Shown here: piece after piece, positions 1-9,829 of the stretch
Layout: each line of letters opens with the position of its first letter
How positions within the stretch are numbered: position 1 is the stretch's first letter
Assembly (NCBI RefSeq): GCF_049803835.1
Contig: NZ_JBNAGK010000002.1
Coordinates: 62,001-126,000, forward strand
Length of the DNA stretch: 64,000 nt
From: Pacificoceanicola sp049803835
Lineage (GTDB): Bacteria > Pseudomonadota > Alphaproteobacteria > Rhodobacterales > Rhodobacteraceae
Reading direction: 5' to 3'
Program-made: the position numbers and the translations under genes
Notes under the pieces: generated by a model
Database searches by the model: none
What the model was told of the DNA's origin: nothing
Seen by the model: the letters and a program-made list of their open reading frames with translations, nothing else

Positions 1-3
1 GAC

Positions 4-2163
<2,160 letters not shown>

Positions 2164-2185
2164 CACAGCCCGGCAGAGAATAACA

Positions 2186-2217
2186 GCGCCGCACCTCTCC
2201 GGGGTGCGGCGCTTTTC
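2186..2217 (+). terminator. Rho-independent terminator of purL
   Basis: A perfect 10-bp stem (GCGCCGCACC pairing with GGTGCGGCGC) with a 7-base loop is followed at once by TTTTC. It starts 23 bases after the purL stop codon and separates purL from the next gene. Confidence 0.85.
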
Positions 2218-2293
2218 GTCTTGCCCTCGGACCGGTCAACCATTTGGCAAGACCTTTCGACTGTAATGCCCGCTGGCACCAACGCAGGCATCC

Positions 2294-3478
2294 ATGGCGA
2301 CCATCAGCGGCTCCAGCGGCAACGACACCCTGACGGGCACGTCAGGGAATGACTCGATCTATTCGGGCCAGGGGGCGGACTCTGTCGATGCCGGGGCGGG
2401 CGACGACTATGTCTTCGGCGACGACGGCGACACCGTTTCCGGCGGCAACGACACCATCGTCACCGGTGAGGGCAACGACACGGTTCAGGCCGATCTGGGC
2501 GATGACCGGGTTTTCGGCGGGTCCGGGGCCGACAGTCTGGGCGGCGGCGGCGGCAATGACTACGTCGACGGCGGTGACGGGTCGGACACGCTGTATGGCG
2601 ACGATGGCCATGACACGGTCGTCGGCGGAGACGGCAACGATCTCATCTACGCTGGCGCCGGTGATGACGTCATCGCTGGCGGCGCGGGCAACGACACGAT
2701 TTACGGTCATTCCGGTGCCGATCAATTCGTGATCGCCGCGAACAGCGGCATCGACACCATCGAAGATTACAACGCGGGCGATGGCGACATACTCGTGATC
2801 GACTACCCGGGCATTGCCAGCTACGCGGATCTGCAACCCTACCTGAGCGACGACGGCAACTGGGGCACCCTGATCTCCTTTCCCGACGGGTCGGTGACGC
2901 AGGTGAAATGGTTGAACTATGGCTCCCTGTCGGCGTCCAACTTCGCCTTCGACCCGGGTGCGGTCTGCCTGCAAAAGGGGACGCTGATCGCGACGGACCA
3001 GGGCCAGCGCCGGATCGAAAGCCTGCGCCCGGGCGACCGGATCGTCACCCATGACAACGGGCTGCAACCCCTGCTGCGGTTGACGCTCTCGCGCTATCGC
3101 TACCCGCCCGGCACCCACCGGATGAAGCCGATCCGGATGAAACCGGGCGCTCTGGGGCCGGGGTATCCGGCGCGGGAACTGCTGATCTCCCCGCAGCACC
3201 GGGTTGCCCTGCCGCCACAGGCGCCGGAGCGCATTCTCGCCGCGCACCGCCTGCTGGAGATGCCCGGGGTCAGCGAGCGCCCCACCTGCCGCCGCAACAC
3301 CTATTTCCATCTGCTCCTGGCGCGGCACGAGCTGATCCGCGCCAACGGGCTCTGGGTGGAATCGATGCTGGTGACGCCCTACAGCCGCAGACGCCTGGGC
3401 CCCCTGCCCGCGCTGCGCCCGATGGCCCCGGTCCGACCGATCGGGGGCGGCGGACCGGCACGGATCATCGCGCCCTGA
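2294..3478 (+). CDS. RTX-type calcium-binding repeat protein with C-terminal Hint domain
   Basis: The first 145 or so residues are a run of glycine- and aspartate-rich nonapeptides (GGxGxDxxx type, e.g. GGAGNDTIYG), the Ca2+-binding beta-roll of RTX proteins, which are normally exported by type I secretion without a cleaved signal; none is seen here. Residues about 150-222 form a linker. From about residue 224 a Hint (hedgehog/intein-type, Hint_2) domain begins at VCLQKGTLIATDQG, with the nucleophile-position Cys followed by LRPGDRIVT and LLISPQHRVAL, and an ANGLWVESML end motif. Such proteins are abundant in Rhodobacterales; the Hint domain is thought to self-process, but the substrate is unknown. 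No type I exporter gene is nearby. ATG start at the first plausible site. Confidence 0.88.
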   Translation: MATISGSSGNDTLTGTSGNDSIYSGQGADSVDAGAGDDYVFGDDGDTVSGGNDTIVTGEGNDTVQADLGDDRVFGGSGADSLGGGGGNDYVDGGDGSDTLYGDDGHDTVVGGDGNDLIYAGAGDDVIAGGAGNDTIYGHSGADQFVIAANSGIDTIEDYNAGDGDILVIDYPGIASYADLQPYLSDDGNWGTLISFPDGSVTQVKWLNYGSLSASNFAFDPGAVCLQKGTLIATDQGQRRIESLRPGDRIVTHDNGLQPLLRLTLSRYRYPPGTHRMKPIRMKPGALGPGYPARELLISPQHRVALPPQAPERILAAHRLLEMPGVSERPTCRRNTYFHLLLARHELIRANGLWVESMLVTPYSRRRLGPLPALRPMAPVRPIGGGGPARIIAP

Positions 3479-3540
3479 ACCGGCGCAAGTCCGCGCGCGC
3501 AGCCCTTTCCAAGCGCGCCCGCCCGCCCCATATTCCCTTC

Positions 3541-4227
3541 ATGCTGAAGTTTACCCCGATCCTGCTGGCGATCCTCTACGCCGTGGTCATGTACCACTTC
3601 TCCGCCTGGCGCACGGCGAAGGAGCTGGACGCGAAATCGACGGAACTCGCCGACGCGGAGCTGAAGAAACTGACCGACCGCATGGCCCGGGCGCTCGACC
3701 TGCCACGCATCCGGGTCAACATCTACGAGATCGAGCCTGTCAACGGGCTGGCCGCACCGGACGGGCGGATCTTCATCACGCGCGGGTTCTATGGCCGGTA
3801 CCGGACCGGCGAGGTCACGGCTGAAGAAATGGCCAGCGTCATCGCCCATGAACTGGGTCACGTGGCACTGGGCCATGCGCGGCGGCGGATGATCGACTTT
3901 TCCGGGCAGAACGCGCTGCGGACCGCCATGGCGATGGTGTTCTCCCGGTTTCTGCCGGGGATCGGGGTCTATATCGCGAATGCCCTGACGACGCTGCTCG
4001 CCGCGCGTCTGTCGCGGGCGGACGAATACGAGGCGGATGAATATGCCGCTGCGCTGCTTGTCAAATCCGGAATCGGGGTCGAGCCTCAAAAATCGCTGTT
4101 CCGCAAGCTCGAAGCGCTGACCAATTCCCGCGGCGGGGCGGTGCCGGCCTGGCTGATGTCGCATCCGAAGACAGAGGAGCGGATCGCGGCGCTGGAGAGG
4201 CTGGAGGCGAAATGGTCGAAGGCTTGA
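3541..4227 (+). CDS. M48 family zinc metallopeptidase
   Basis: This 228-residue protein has an N-terminal hydrophobic segment (residues 3-20) that probably anchors it in the inner membrane. The zinc-binding site HELGHVALGH lies at about residue 103, and a downstream DEYEADEYA stretch supplies the likely third ligand Glu, as in the HtpX/Ste24/Oma1 group. It resembles short Oma1/LoiP-like peptidases of alphaproteobacteria, which act in envelope protein quality control; the substrate cannot be read from sequence. It lies alone on the plus strand and is followed by a hairpin-rich 3' element. Confidence 0.88.
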   Translation: MLKFTPILLAILYAVVMYHFSAWRTAKELDAKSTELADAELKKLTDRMARALDLPRIRVNIYEIEPVNGLAAPDGRIFITRGFYGRYRTGEVTAEEMASVIAHELGHVALGHARRRMIDFSGQNALRTAMAMVFSRFLPGIGVYIANALTTLLAARLSRADEYEADEYAAALLVKSGIGVEPQKSLFRKLEALTNSRGGAVPAWLMSHPKTEERIAALERLEAKWSKA

Positions 4228-4310
4228 GGAGAGTGCGAGAGGTTTCGCCGCGCTGACGCGCGGCGACCGACGCGCGCCGATTGCGTGCGGAACGCGCCTG
4301 CGGCGCGTGC

Positions 4311-4369
4311 GGGGGCTCTGCCCCCACGGCTCTTCGAGCCTCCCCCGCGGTATTTTCGGACCAAAGAAG
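4311..4369 (+). repeat. 3' intergenic element, copy 1 (double hairpin plus TATTTT/AAAGAAG tail)
   Basis: Two short perfect hairpins stand in a row: GGGGGC-TCT-GCCCCC at 4311-4325 and GGCTC-TTC-GAGCC at 4328-4340. They are followed by CCCCCGCGGTATTTTCGG and CCAAAGAAG. The element lies in the sense direction about 80 bases after the M48 peptidase stop codon. Five related elements occur in this window, all just 3' of stop codons in sense orientation. A role in transcript ending or 3'-end protection is inferred. Confidence 0.7.
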
Positions 4370-4386
4370 TTGGGGCGTTCCGTCAC

Positions 4387-5526
4387 TTATGCCGGGCAAA
4401 GCGTGAAAGCGGCCTCCGCGGCGTCCTGTCCGTTAACCTGCACGATGACGGCATGCGGCCCGGGATGGAGGCGGAAGGTGGTGGCGTCGCCTTTGAGGTG
4501 GTGCCGCTTGGTCAGGGTCAGCGGAACGCCAGCGGTCAGGTTGGCCGATGTCAGTTTGAAGACCTTCTCCGCCGTGCCGTTCGGTCGGTGGAAGCGCAGG
4601 CGGTAGTCGACCAGAACCGGCAGGGCGGTATCCGATTGCAAGCTCAGCGCGAAGCACAGATCGGTGCCGATACGGGGGTCGGGCGTGGTGATCTCAAGCA
4701 ATGCCGTGACGGCTCCCGCCCTGTATCCCAGCAAGTCGAGCGCCGGGCGTTCGCCGCGTTTGACGGCGGTGCGCAGGGCGTGGCGGGTGATCCAGCCCAG
4801 TTCCTTCGCATCTTGCCGTCCATCGGCCTGCCAGGCCTTCAGCCGGTCGACCACCCTGTCCGGCATGACCTTCGACAGATCGTTCATGTGGTTGGCCACG
4901 GAGCGGGTCACGTAGCGGGTTTGATCGCCATGCAGCGCGTCGAGGAAGCGCAGGGGAATGGCGGGATCGAGCGTGATGTTCTTCGCCCAGGGCAGCCTTG
5001 GCCGGGTGCCTTCGCTGACCAGCCTGCGCACGTGGTAGTTGTCATCCTCACACCAGAGGTCCAGCCGTTTGAGCGTCTCCTCCGGCCAGGCATTGAGGAA
5101 CGGGCGGATGTAGTACTCCATGGAAAAGCGCCGGGTGGCCGCGTGCAGGAAGTCCAGCGCCCGCTCCGGGTGCTCCATCCCGTGCCGCACCGCCAGAACG
5201 CCATGCACCGCGTGGATGAAGCGGCCGAAGTCGTCGTCGTGACGGGCCGGATCGAGTTCGGCGGGCAGCGCGGCCTCAAGGGCCTCCGCCATCGCTGGAA
5301 AGTCCCCGGGCAGCTGCGGCTCGAGGCAATCGGCGATCCACTCCAGCCGCTCCAGCAGGCCGCGCCCGGCCAGACCGGGCACGCAGGTCTCCAGGAAACG
5401 CCCCTCGTCGAAGCCCGGCAAGACGGCGAACTCCTGCGCGAGGTCCCCAACGCTGCCCGCGTTGAACAGCTGGTCGGCGAGGGAGAACCCCGCGCCGCCG
5501 CCCTTGCCGTCCGGACCCCGCGCCAC
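4387..5526 (-). CDS. AlkC-like DNA alkylation repeat (HEAT-like) glycosylase
   Basis: The 379-residue protein resembles AlkC/AlkD-type HEAT-like-repeat DNA glycosylases, which remove 3-methyladenine-type alkylated bases without base flipping. Residues about 15-270 are helical repeats typical of AlkC (GRGLLERLEWIADCLEP, FLHAATRRFSMEYYIRPFL, WPEETLKRLDLW, SRSVANHMNDLSK-like segment). The last 100 residues look beta-rich (DYRLRFHRPNGTAEKVFKL, RLHPGPHAVIVQVNG), matching the Ig-like C-terminal domain known from the AlkC-alpha group. The start is GTG three bases after the stop codon of the upstream SDR gene, so the two are probably co-transcribed. Cytoplasmic; base-excision repair role inferred from family. 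Confidence 0.8.
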   Translation of the reverse strand: MARGPDGKGGGAGFSLADQLFNAGSVGDLAQEFAVLPGFDEGRFLETCVPGLAGRGLLERLEWIADCLEPQLPGDFPAMAEALEAALPAELDPARHDDDFGRFIHAVHGVLAVRHGMEHPERALDFLHAATRRFSMEYYIRPFLNAWPEETLKRLDLWCEDDNYHVRRLVSEGTRPRLPWAKNITLDPAIPLRFLDALHGDQTRYVTRSVANHMNDLSKVMPDRVVDRLKAWQADGRQDAKELGWITRHALRTAVKRGERPALDLLGYRAGAVTALLEITTPDPRIGTDLCFALSLQSDTALPVLVDYRLRFHRPNGTAEKVFKLTSANLTAGVPLTLTKRHHLKGDATTFRLHPGPHAVIVQVNGQDAAEAAFTLCPA

Positions 5527-5529
5527 GCC

Positions 5530-6309
5530 TCAGATCGTCGCCAGAGTCGCGCCGCCGTCGATCAGGATGTTCTGCCCGACGATGAAGCCCGCATGCTGCG
5601 AACACAAATAGGCACACATCTGGCCGAACTCCTCCGGCGTGCCGTAGCGCCGCGCCGGGATGGTGGCCTCGCGCTGCTTTCTCGCCTCCTCCAGCGACAC
5701 GCCCTGCTGCTGCGCCACGCCGGTGTCGAGCGACACCGCGCGATCCGTTGCGTGGATGCCCGGCAGGATGTTGTTCACGATCACGCCATGGGGCGCGACC
5801 TGTCGCGCGGTGCCCGCGACATAGCCGGTGAGGCCGGTGCGGGCGGCGTTGGACAGGCCCAGAACCGCGATCGGCGCCTTGACCGATTGCGAGGTGATGT
5901 TGACCACCCTGCCCCAGCCCTTGTCGATCATCTTCGGCATCAGCGCCGTCATCAGCGCGATGGGCGTCAGCATGTTGCCATCCAGCGCCTTGATGAAATC
6001 GTCGCGTGTCCAGTCCGACCACATGCCAGGGGGCGGCCCGCCCGCGTTGGTGACGAGGATGTCGACGTCACCCGCCGCCGCCAGCACCTGTGCCCGGCCC
6101 TCTTCGGAGACGATGTCCGCCGCCACAGTCGTGACCTTCACCTGGTGACGGTCCCGGATCGCCTGCGCCGTCTGCTCCAGCGCCTCCGCGCCCCGTGCAT
6201 TCATCACGAGGTCCACCCCGGCCTCCGCCAGAGCCTCCGCGCAGCCGCGCCCGAGGCCCTTGGACGACGCACACACCAGCGCCCGTTTGCCGCGAATTCC
6301 CAGATCCAT
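5530..6309 (-). CDS. SDR family oxidoreductase lacking the canonical Tyr-Lys pair
   Basis: The fold is a Rossmann short-chain dehydrogenase of 259 residues: nucleotide-binding motif CASSKGLGRG at residues 13-22, NAGG at about residue 90, catalytic-type Ser in VVNITSQSV, and a C-terminal QNILIDGGAT segment. Where a classical SDR has YxxxK, this protein reads LSNAARTGL, so neither Tyr nor Lys is in place. A subgroup of beta-ketoacyl-ACP-reductase-like SDRs is known to share this deviation, and its reactions are uncertain. The ATG is preceded by GGGAGAG at good spacing. The AlkC-like gene follows after three bases. Confidence 0.88.
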   Translation of the reverse strand: MDLGIRGKRALVCASSKGLGRGCAEALAEAGVDLVMNARGAEALEQTAQAIRDRHQVKVTTVAADIVSEEGRAQVLAAAGDVDILVTNAGGPPPGMWSDWTRDDFIKALDGNMLTPIALMTALMPKMIDKGWGRVVNITSQSVKAPIAVLGLSNAARTGLTGYVAGTARQVAPHGVIVNNILPGIHATDRAVSLDTGVAQQQGVSLEEARKQREATIPARRYGTPEEFGQMCAYLCSQHAGFIVGQNILIDGGATLATI

Positions 6310-6477
6310 TTGTCTCTCCCTGATTTATTCCCCCGGCCCCTGCGCCGGACACCGGCAACGAACCCTAGCACGGGGAGCCGGTAAATGGACGAATACGGGG
6401 CCATATGATGACACATTCCCCCTGTACACAATGGGGCGTTGCCTTGAAAATCCGGGCAGCGGCCCCGTGGTGAGAGC
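6310..6477. promoter_or_regulatory. Divergent promoter region between the SDR and Hint genes
   Basis: These 168 bases separate two divergent genes and must hold both promoters. A short palindrome TGTACA lies at about 6423. No convincing -35/-10 pair or known operator was identified. Confidence 0.4.
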
Positions 6478-7491
6478 ATGAGCGATACCGTCTTCCGTCC
6501 GAGCCAGACGTTGACCGTCCTGCGGGGCGAGCATCTGCGCGTGGCGAATGGCGCGAACCTTGGCGATCCCCTCGGCTTTGCCGATGAACTCGTACTCGAA
6601 GACATCTACCGGCTGTCACCGATCGCGCACCCGATGCCGCTGGCGCTGTCGCGGGCTGCCCGCTCGCCCTTCACCATTGCCGGGACGAGCGAGACCGGAA
6701 CCCCCGGCGCGGCGCTGCACCTCGATTGCCTGCTGACCTTCATGTGCGGCACGGGCGAGACGACGGAAGTTCTCGTGCTCGTGGAGACCGATCCGGATGG
6801 CAATGTCGCGCAGGTCTTTGCCCACCCGCTCGGGACCATGGATGCCAAGGCCGATTACGTCCTCGTGACCATCGACCGGGACAGTGCGCTGCAGCGCTTT
6901 GCACAGATCGCCTGTGTCTCCTTCACGCGGGGCACCGCCATCACCCTGGCCACCGGCGCACAGAAGCCGGTGGAGCAGCTTGTCGCCGGGGACCGGGTGC
7001 TGACCCGCGACGCCGGCGTGCAGGAGGTCCGCTGGATCGGGCATCAGACGGTCCGGGCCACCGGCGCCCTCGCCCCGGTCTGCATTCGGGCCGGCACGCT
7101 GAACAATGCCCGCGACCTGATCGTCTCGCCGGATTTCCGCCTGTTCATCTACCAGCGCCGCGATGCGCTGGGCGCGGGGCGTCCGGAACTTCTGGTCCGG
7201 GCGAAACACCTGGTCAACGGCACCACGATCACCCGTGCGACTGGCGGGTTCGTGGATTACTACCAGATGCTCTTCGACGATCATCAGATCATCTATGCCG
7301 AGGGCATCGCCGCCGAGAGCATGCTGATGAGCGAAAGCACCTCCGCCGTCCTGCCGCAGGAGGTCCAAGACGAGTTGAGCAGGCTCATTCCCGGCCACCG
7401 CCGCACCGACATCTCTGATCTGGAAATCGGCGAACACCTGCTCTCGCGGCCCGATGCCGCCGATGTGCTGCGGAAATCGTCTCAGGGATAA
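6478..7491 (+). CDS. Hint-domain protein
   Basis: 337 residues. The first 140 residues form an unrecognised N-terminal domain (MSDTVFRPSQTLTVLRGE...). The Hint_2 domain begins at Cys146 (ACVSFTRGTAITLATGAQKP), followed by VEQLVAGDRVLTRDAGVQEV, RDLIVSPDFRLFIYQRR and HQIIYAEGIAAESM, the typical ending. In classical Hint domains the Cys carries the N-S acyl shift; here the SPQHR-type block reads SPDFR, so the usual His is not present. Function and export are unknown; Rhodobacterales genomes carry many such genes. It is the second Hint protein within 4 kb of the RTX-Hint gene. Confidence 0.85.
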   Translation: MSDTVFRPSQTLTVLRGEHLRVANGANLGDPLGFADELVLEDIYRLSPIAHPMPLALSRAARSPFTIAGTSETGTPGAALHLDCLLTFMCGTGETTEVLVLVETDPDGNVAQVFAHPLGTMDAKADYVLVTIDRDSALQRFAQIACVSFTRGTAITLATGAQKPVEQLVAGDRVLTRDAGVQEVRWIGHQTVRATGALAPVCIRAGTLNNARDLIVSPDFRLFIYQRRDALGAGRPELLVRAKHLVNGTTITRATGGFVDYYQMLFDDHQIIYAEGIAAESMLMSESTSAVLPQEVQDELSRLIPGHRRTDISDLEIGEHLLSRPDAADVLRKSSQG

Positions 7492-7496
7492 GCAGC

Positions 7497-7751
7497 TCAG
7501 TGGCTCCGCAGCGCCGCAATCAACTCCGCCTTGTCCATCGACGAGCGCCCGTCGATCCCGATCTCCTGCGCCCGCTCGTAAAGGTCGTCCTTCGTCCACT
7601 CCTCGTACGGGGCCGCCTTGCCGCCCTTCTGTGACGGGTGCATGTCCTCGTTCGCCTGCGCGTTGCTGATCCGCGCGGCCTTTTCCTTCGACATACCCTT
7701 GTCGCGCAGGGCTTCGTAGGTGTCTTCATCCTTGATGGACGGGTTCGGCAT
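7497..7751 (-). CDS. Small Rho N-terminal-domain-like protein
   Basis: 84 residues. The N-terminal half (MPNPSIKDEDTYEALRDKG, SKEKAARISNAQAN) matches the small DUF7218-like proteins, and the C-terminal 35 residues (WTKDDLYERAQEIGIDG, SSMDKAELIAALRS) form the helix-loop-helix seen in the Rho N-terminal and SAP-like domains, which often touch nucleic acid. A far longer frame runs through this start, but it is antisense to the transglutaminase gene and is discarded. ATG start at 7751. The role is unknown; a nucleic-acid-binding or stress-related role is inference only. Confidence 0.82.
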   Translation of the reverse strand: MPNPSIKDEDTYEALRDKGMSKEKAARISNAQANEDMHPSQKGGKAAPYEEWTKDDLYERAQEIGIDGRSSMDKAELIAALRSH

Positions 7752-7880
7752 GGGTCTGCTCCTTTTCCGGTCACTGGACCAACCCCGCTCCGCCCCATGC
7801 GGTTCCCCGCCTTGCACCCCGCGCACCCCGAAGCTAAACCGCAGCCAAAGCCCCGTTCCCGTCGTTACCAGGAGACTGTC

Positions 7881-8957
7881 TTGGCCCTCACCCGCCGCAC
7901 CTTCCTCGGCACCGTTGCCGCCTTCACCCTTGCCCCGGCGCTGGCGAAAGCCGCCTACAAGCCGGAGAATGCCGCATGGCGCAGCTACAGGCTGACCACC
8001 CGTGTGACCCTGCCCCGCGATGGCCAGCCCGCGCAGGCTTGGGTGCCGATCCCGGTGCATGAAGATGCGGACTGGATCGTTCCGGGCGACAGCGAGGCCT
8101 CCGGCAATGCCGCGAGCATCGAGATCCTGCGCAACGCCGAAGACGGCTATGCCATGGTGCATGCCACCTGGGCAGCATCGGACGACCCTGCGGAGCTGAC
8201 CGTGGTGTCCACCGTCCGCACCCGCGATCGCAACCCGGCACAGGCCGCCCCCGCGACCCTCTCCGACGCGGAAATCGCGCAGTTCACCGCCGCCACGCGC
8301 CTGCTGCCGACCGATGGCATCGTACTGGCGACCGCCGAGGACATCACTGCCGGGGCGACCTCCGAACGCGAGAAGGCCATCCGGATTTACGACTGGGTCG
8401 TCGAGCAGACCGAGCGCAACCCGGAAACGCGGGGCTGCGGCCTGGGCGATATCGCCTCCATGCTGCACATGGGTGACCTGACCGGCAAATGCGCCGACCT
8501 GAACGCGCTTTACGTCGGCCTCGCCCGTGCCTCCGGCCTGCCCGCGCGTGACCTTTACGGGCTGCGCGTCGCGCCCTCGGCCTTTGGCTACTCCAGCCTC
8601 GGGGCTGGCTCCGCCACCGTGACCAAGGCCCAGCATTGCCGCGCCGAAGTCTTCCTTCCGGACAGCGGCTGGACCCCGGTGGACCCGGCGGACGTGCGCA
8701 AGGTGATCCTGCAGGAAGCGCCCGACACCGGTCTCATGGACCCGCGTGTTCAGGACGCTCGCGAGGGGCTCTTCGGCCATGCGGAAGGCAACTGGGTCGC
8801 CTTTGGCACCGCCCATGACGTGGTGCTGCCCGGCGCGGCGGACAGCGAGCCGGTGCCCTTCCTGATGTACCCGCAGGCGGAAATCGGCGGCGTGCGCCGG
8901 GACGAGCTGGACCCGGACAGCTTCGTCTACGAGATCACGGTCGAAGAGACCGCGTGA
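7881..8957 (+). CDS. Tat-exported transglutaminase-like protein
   Basis: 358 residues starting at TTG 7881, chosen because AGGAG lies 6 bases upstream and translation from here begins with a twin-arginine signal (TRRTFLGTVAAFTLAPALAK). An upstream in-frame ATG would only add non-conserved residues antisense to the neighbouring gene. The transglutaminase-like core has the Cys-His-Asp triad: Cys204 in TGKCADLNALYVG, His252 in AQHCRAEVFL, and Asp in TPVDPADVRK. Known relatives are cysteine proteases/amidases and transglutaminases acting on peptides in the periplasm; the substrate is not evident. The 3' end overlaps the convergent ATP-grasp gene by 31 bases. Confidence 0.9.
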   Translation: MALTRRTFLGTVAAFTLAPALAKAAYKPENAAWRSYRLTTRVTLPRDGQPAQAWVPIPVHEDADWIVPGDSEASGNAASIEILRNAEDGYAMVHATWAASDDPAELTVVSTVRTRDRNPAQAAPATLSDAEIAQFTAATRLLPTDGIVLATAEDITAGATSEREKAIRIYDWVVEQTERNPETRGCGLGDIASMLHMGDLTGKCADLNALYVGLARASGLPARDLYGLRVAPSAFGYSSLGAGSATVTKAQHCRAEVFLPDSGWTPVDPADVRKVILQEAPDTGLMDPRVQDAREGLFGHAEGNWVAFGTAHDVVLPGAADSEPVPFLMYPQAEIGGVRRDELDPDSFVYEITVEETA

Positions 8958-9748
8958 TCGGGCTGGAGCGCGACCGGCACGGTCACCTGTGACAGTGCGT
9001 CCAGGTATCGCGGCAGGTCGCGCACCAGCGAGGCGCCAAAACGCGGGTTGATCTCGTAGAGCACGGGTCGGCCAGCCACCTGCGCGAAGTCGATGCAGAT
9101 GGTGCCGTTGCGCAGGCCAAGCGCCGCCGCGATCTCCATCCAGAGCGCCAGGTGCGGCACCTCTGGCACCAGCGTGCTGCGCACCGGCTTGTTGTCCCGC
9201 CCCTTGACCAGCCCGGCGGAGCCCATGTCATGGCGCACCGAGGCGGCGTGGATCAATTGTCCGCCGTGAAGCGTCAGATGCGCCGCCCATTCCACACCCG
9301 TAGACACGATCTCCTGCAGGAAGGTCGTGTCCGGGTCGATCGCCCCGGCCTCGGACGGACCGCTCAGGACGGCGATCCCCGAGCCCCATTCCCCGCGCCG
9401 CGCCTTGCGCATCAGCGGCCATGCCGAACCCGCCCCCGGCGGAGCCGAGTACATCCGCGGCACCAGCGCGCAGAAGCCCGCGTCGATCAGCCAGCGGTTC
9501 AGGACCAACTTGTCCCGGCACAGGTCCCGCGGCCACGCCTCCGGAACGAGGGCGCCGCGCCCGTCCATTCCGGCATTGCGCAGAACGTCCTGGTCCACGA
9601 AGGTCATCGGCACGAGGATGTCCCACGCCGATAAGTCGGCCCGGGAAAGCTCCGCCATGGCCGCGCGGTACCGGGTTTCCAGCAACACCGCGTCGATCCC
9701 GGGCCACCAGCTGGGCTTGAAACCGAATAAGACCCTTACATCCTGCAT
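8927..9748 (-). CDS. ATP-grasp superfamily protein
   Basis: 273 residues from ATG 9748; a longer GTG start at 9808 gives an extension that does not look conserved. ATP-grasp signs are the LMRKARRGEWGSGIAVLSG strand-loop with a binding Lys, FLQEIVSTGVEWAAHL, and the C-terminal ICIDFAQVAGRPVLYEINPR metal-binding stretch ending in NPRFGAS. The family forms acyl-phosphate intermediates and ligates carboxylates to amines or thiols (carbamoyl-phosphate-synthase-like subgroup). It lies 81 bases after the deiminase-like gene on the same strand, suggesting a linked pathway; substrate unknown. Its stop codon lies inside the convergent transglutaminase gene. Confidence 0.83.
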   Translation of the reverse strand: MQDVRVLFGFKPSWWPGIDAVLLETRYRAAMAELSRADLSAWDILVPMTFVDQDVLRNAGMDGRGALVPEAWPRDLCRDKLVLNRWLIDAGFCALVPRMYSAPPGAGSAWPLMRKARRGEWGSGIAVLSGPSEAGAIDPDTTFLQEIVSTGVEWAAHLTLHGGQLIHAASVRHDMGSAGLVKGRDNKPVRSTLVPEVPHLALWMEIAAALGLRNGTICIDFAQVAGRPVLYEINPRFGASLVRDLPRYLDALSQVTVPVALQPDHAVSSTVIS

Positions 9749-9829
9749 GACCCGTAGACACCCGCTGCCTGATCGCCACAGCCGATATACACTTGGGATG
9801 GCTAACACGAGATTACCGGCCGCCGGATG

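Noticed and set aside
7752..8816. N-terminal extension of the Rho_N-like protein to 439 residues
   Set aside because: The added part is antisense to the Tat transglutaminase gene; the 84-residue version starts with a family-typical N-terminus.
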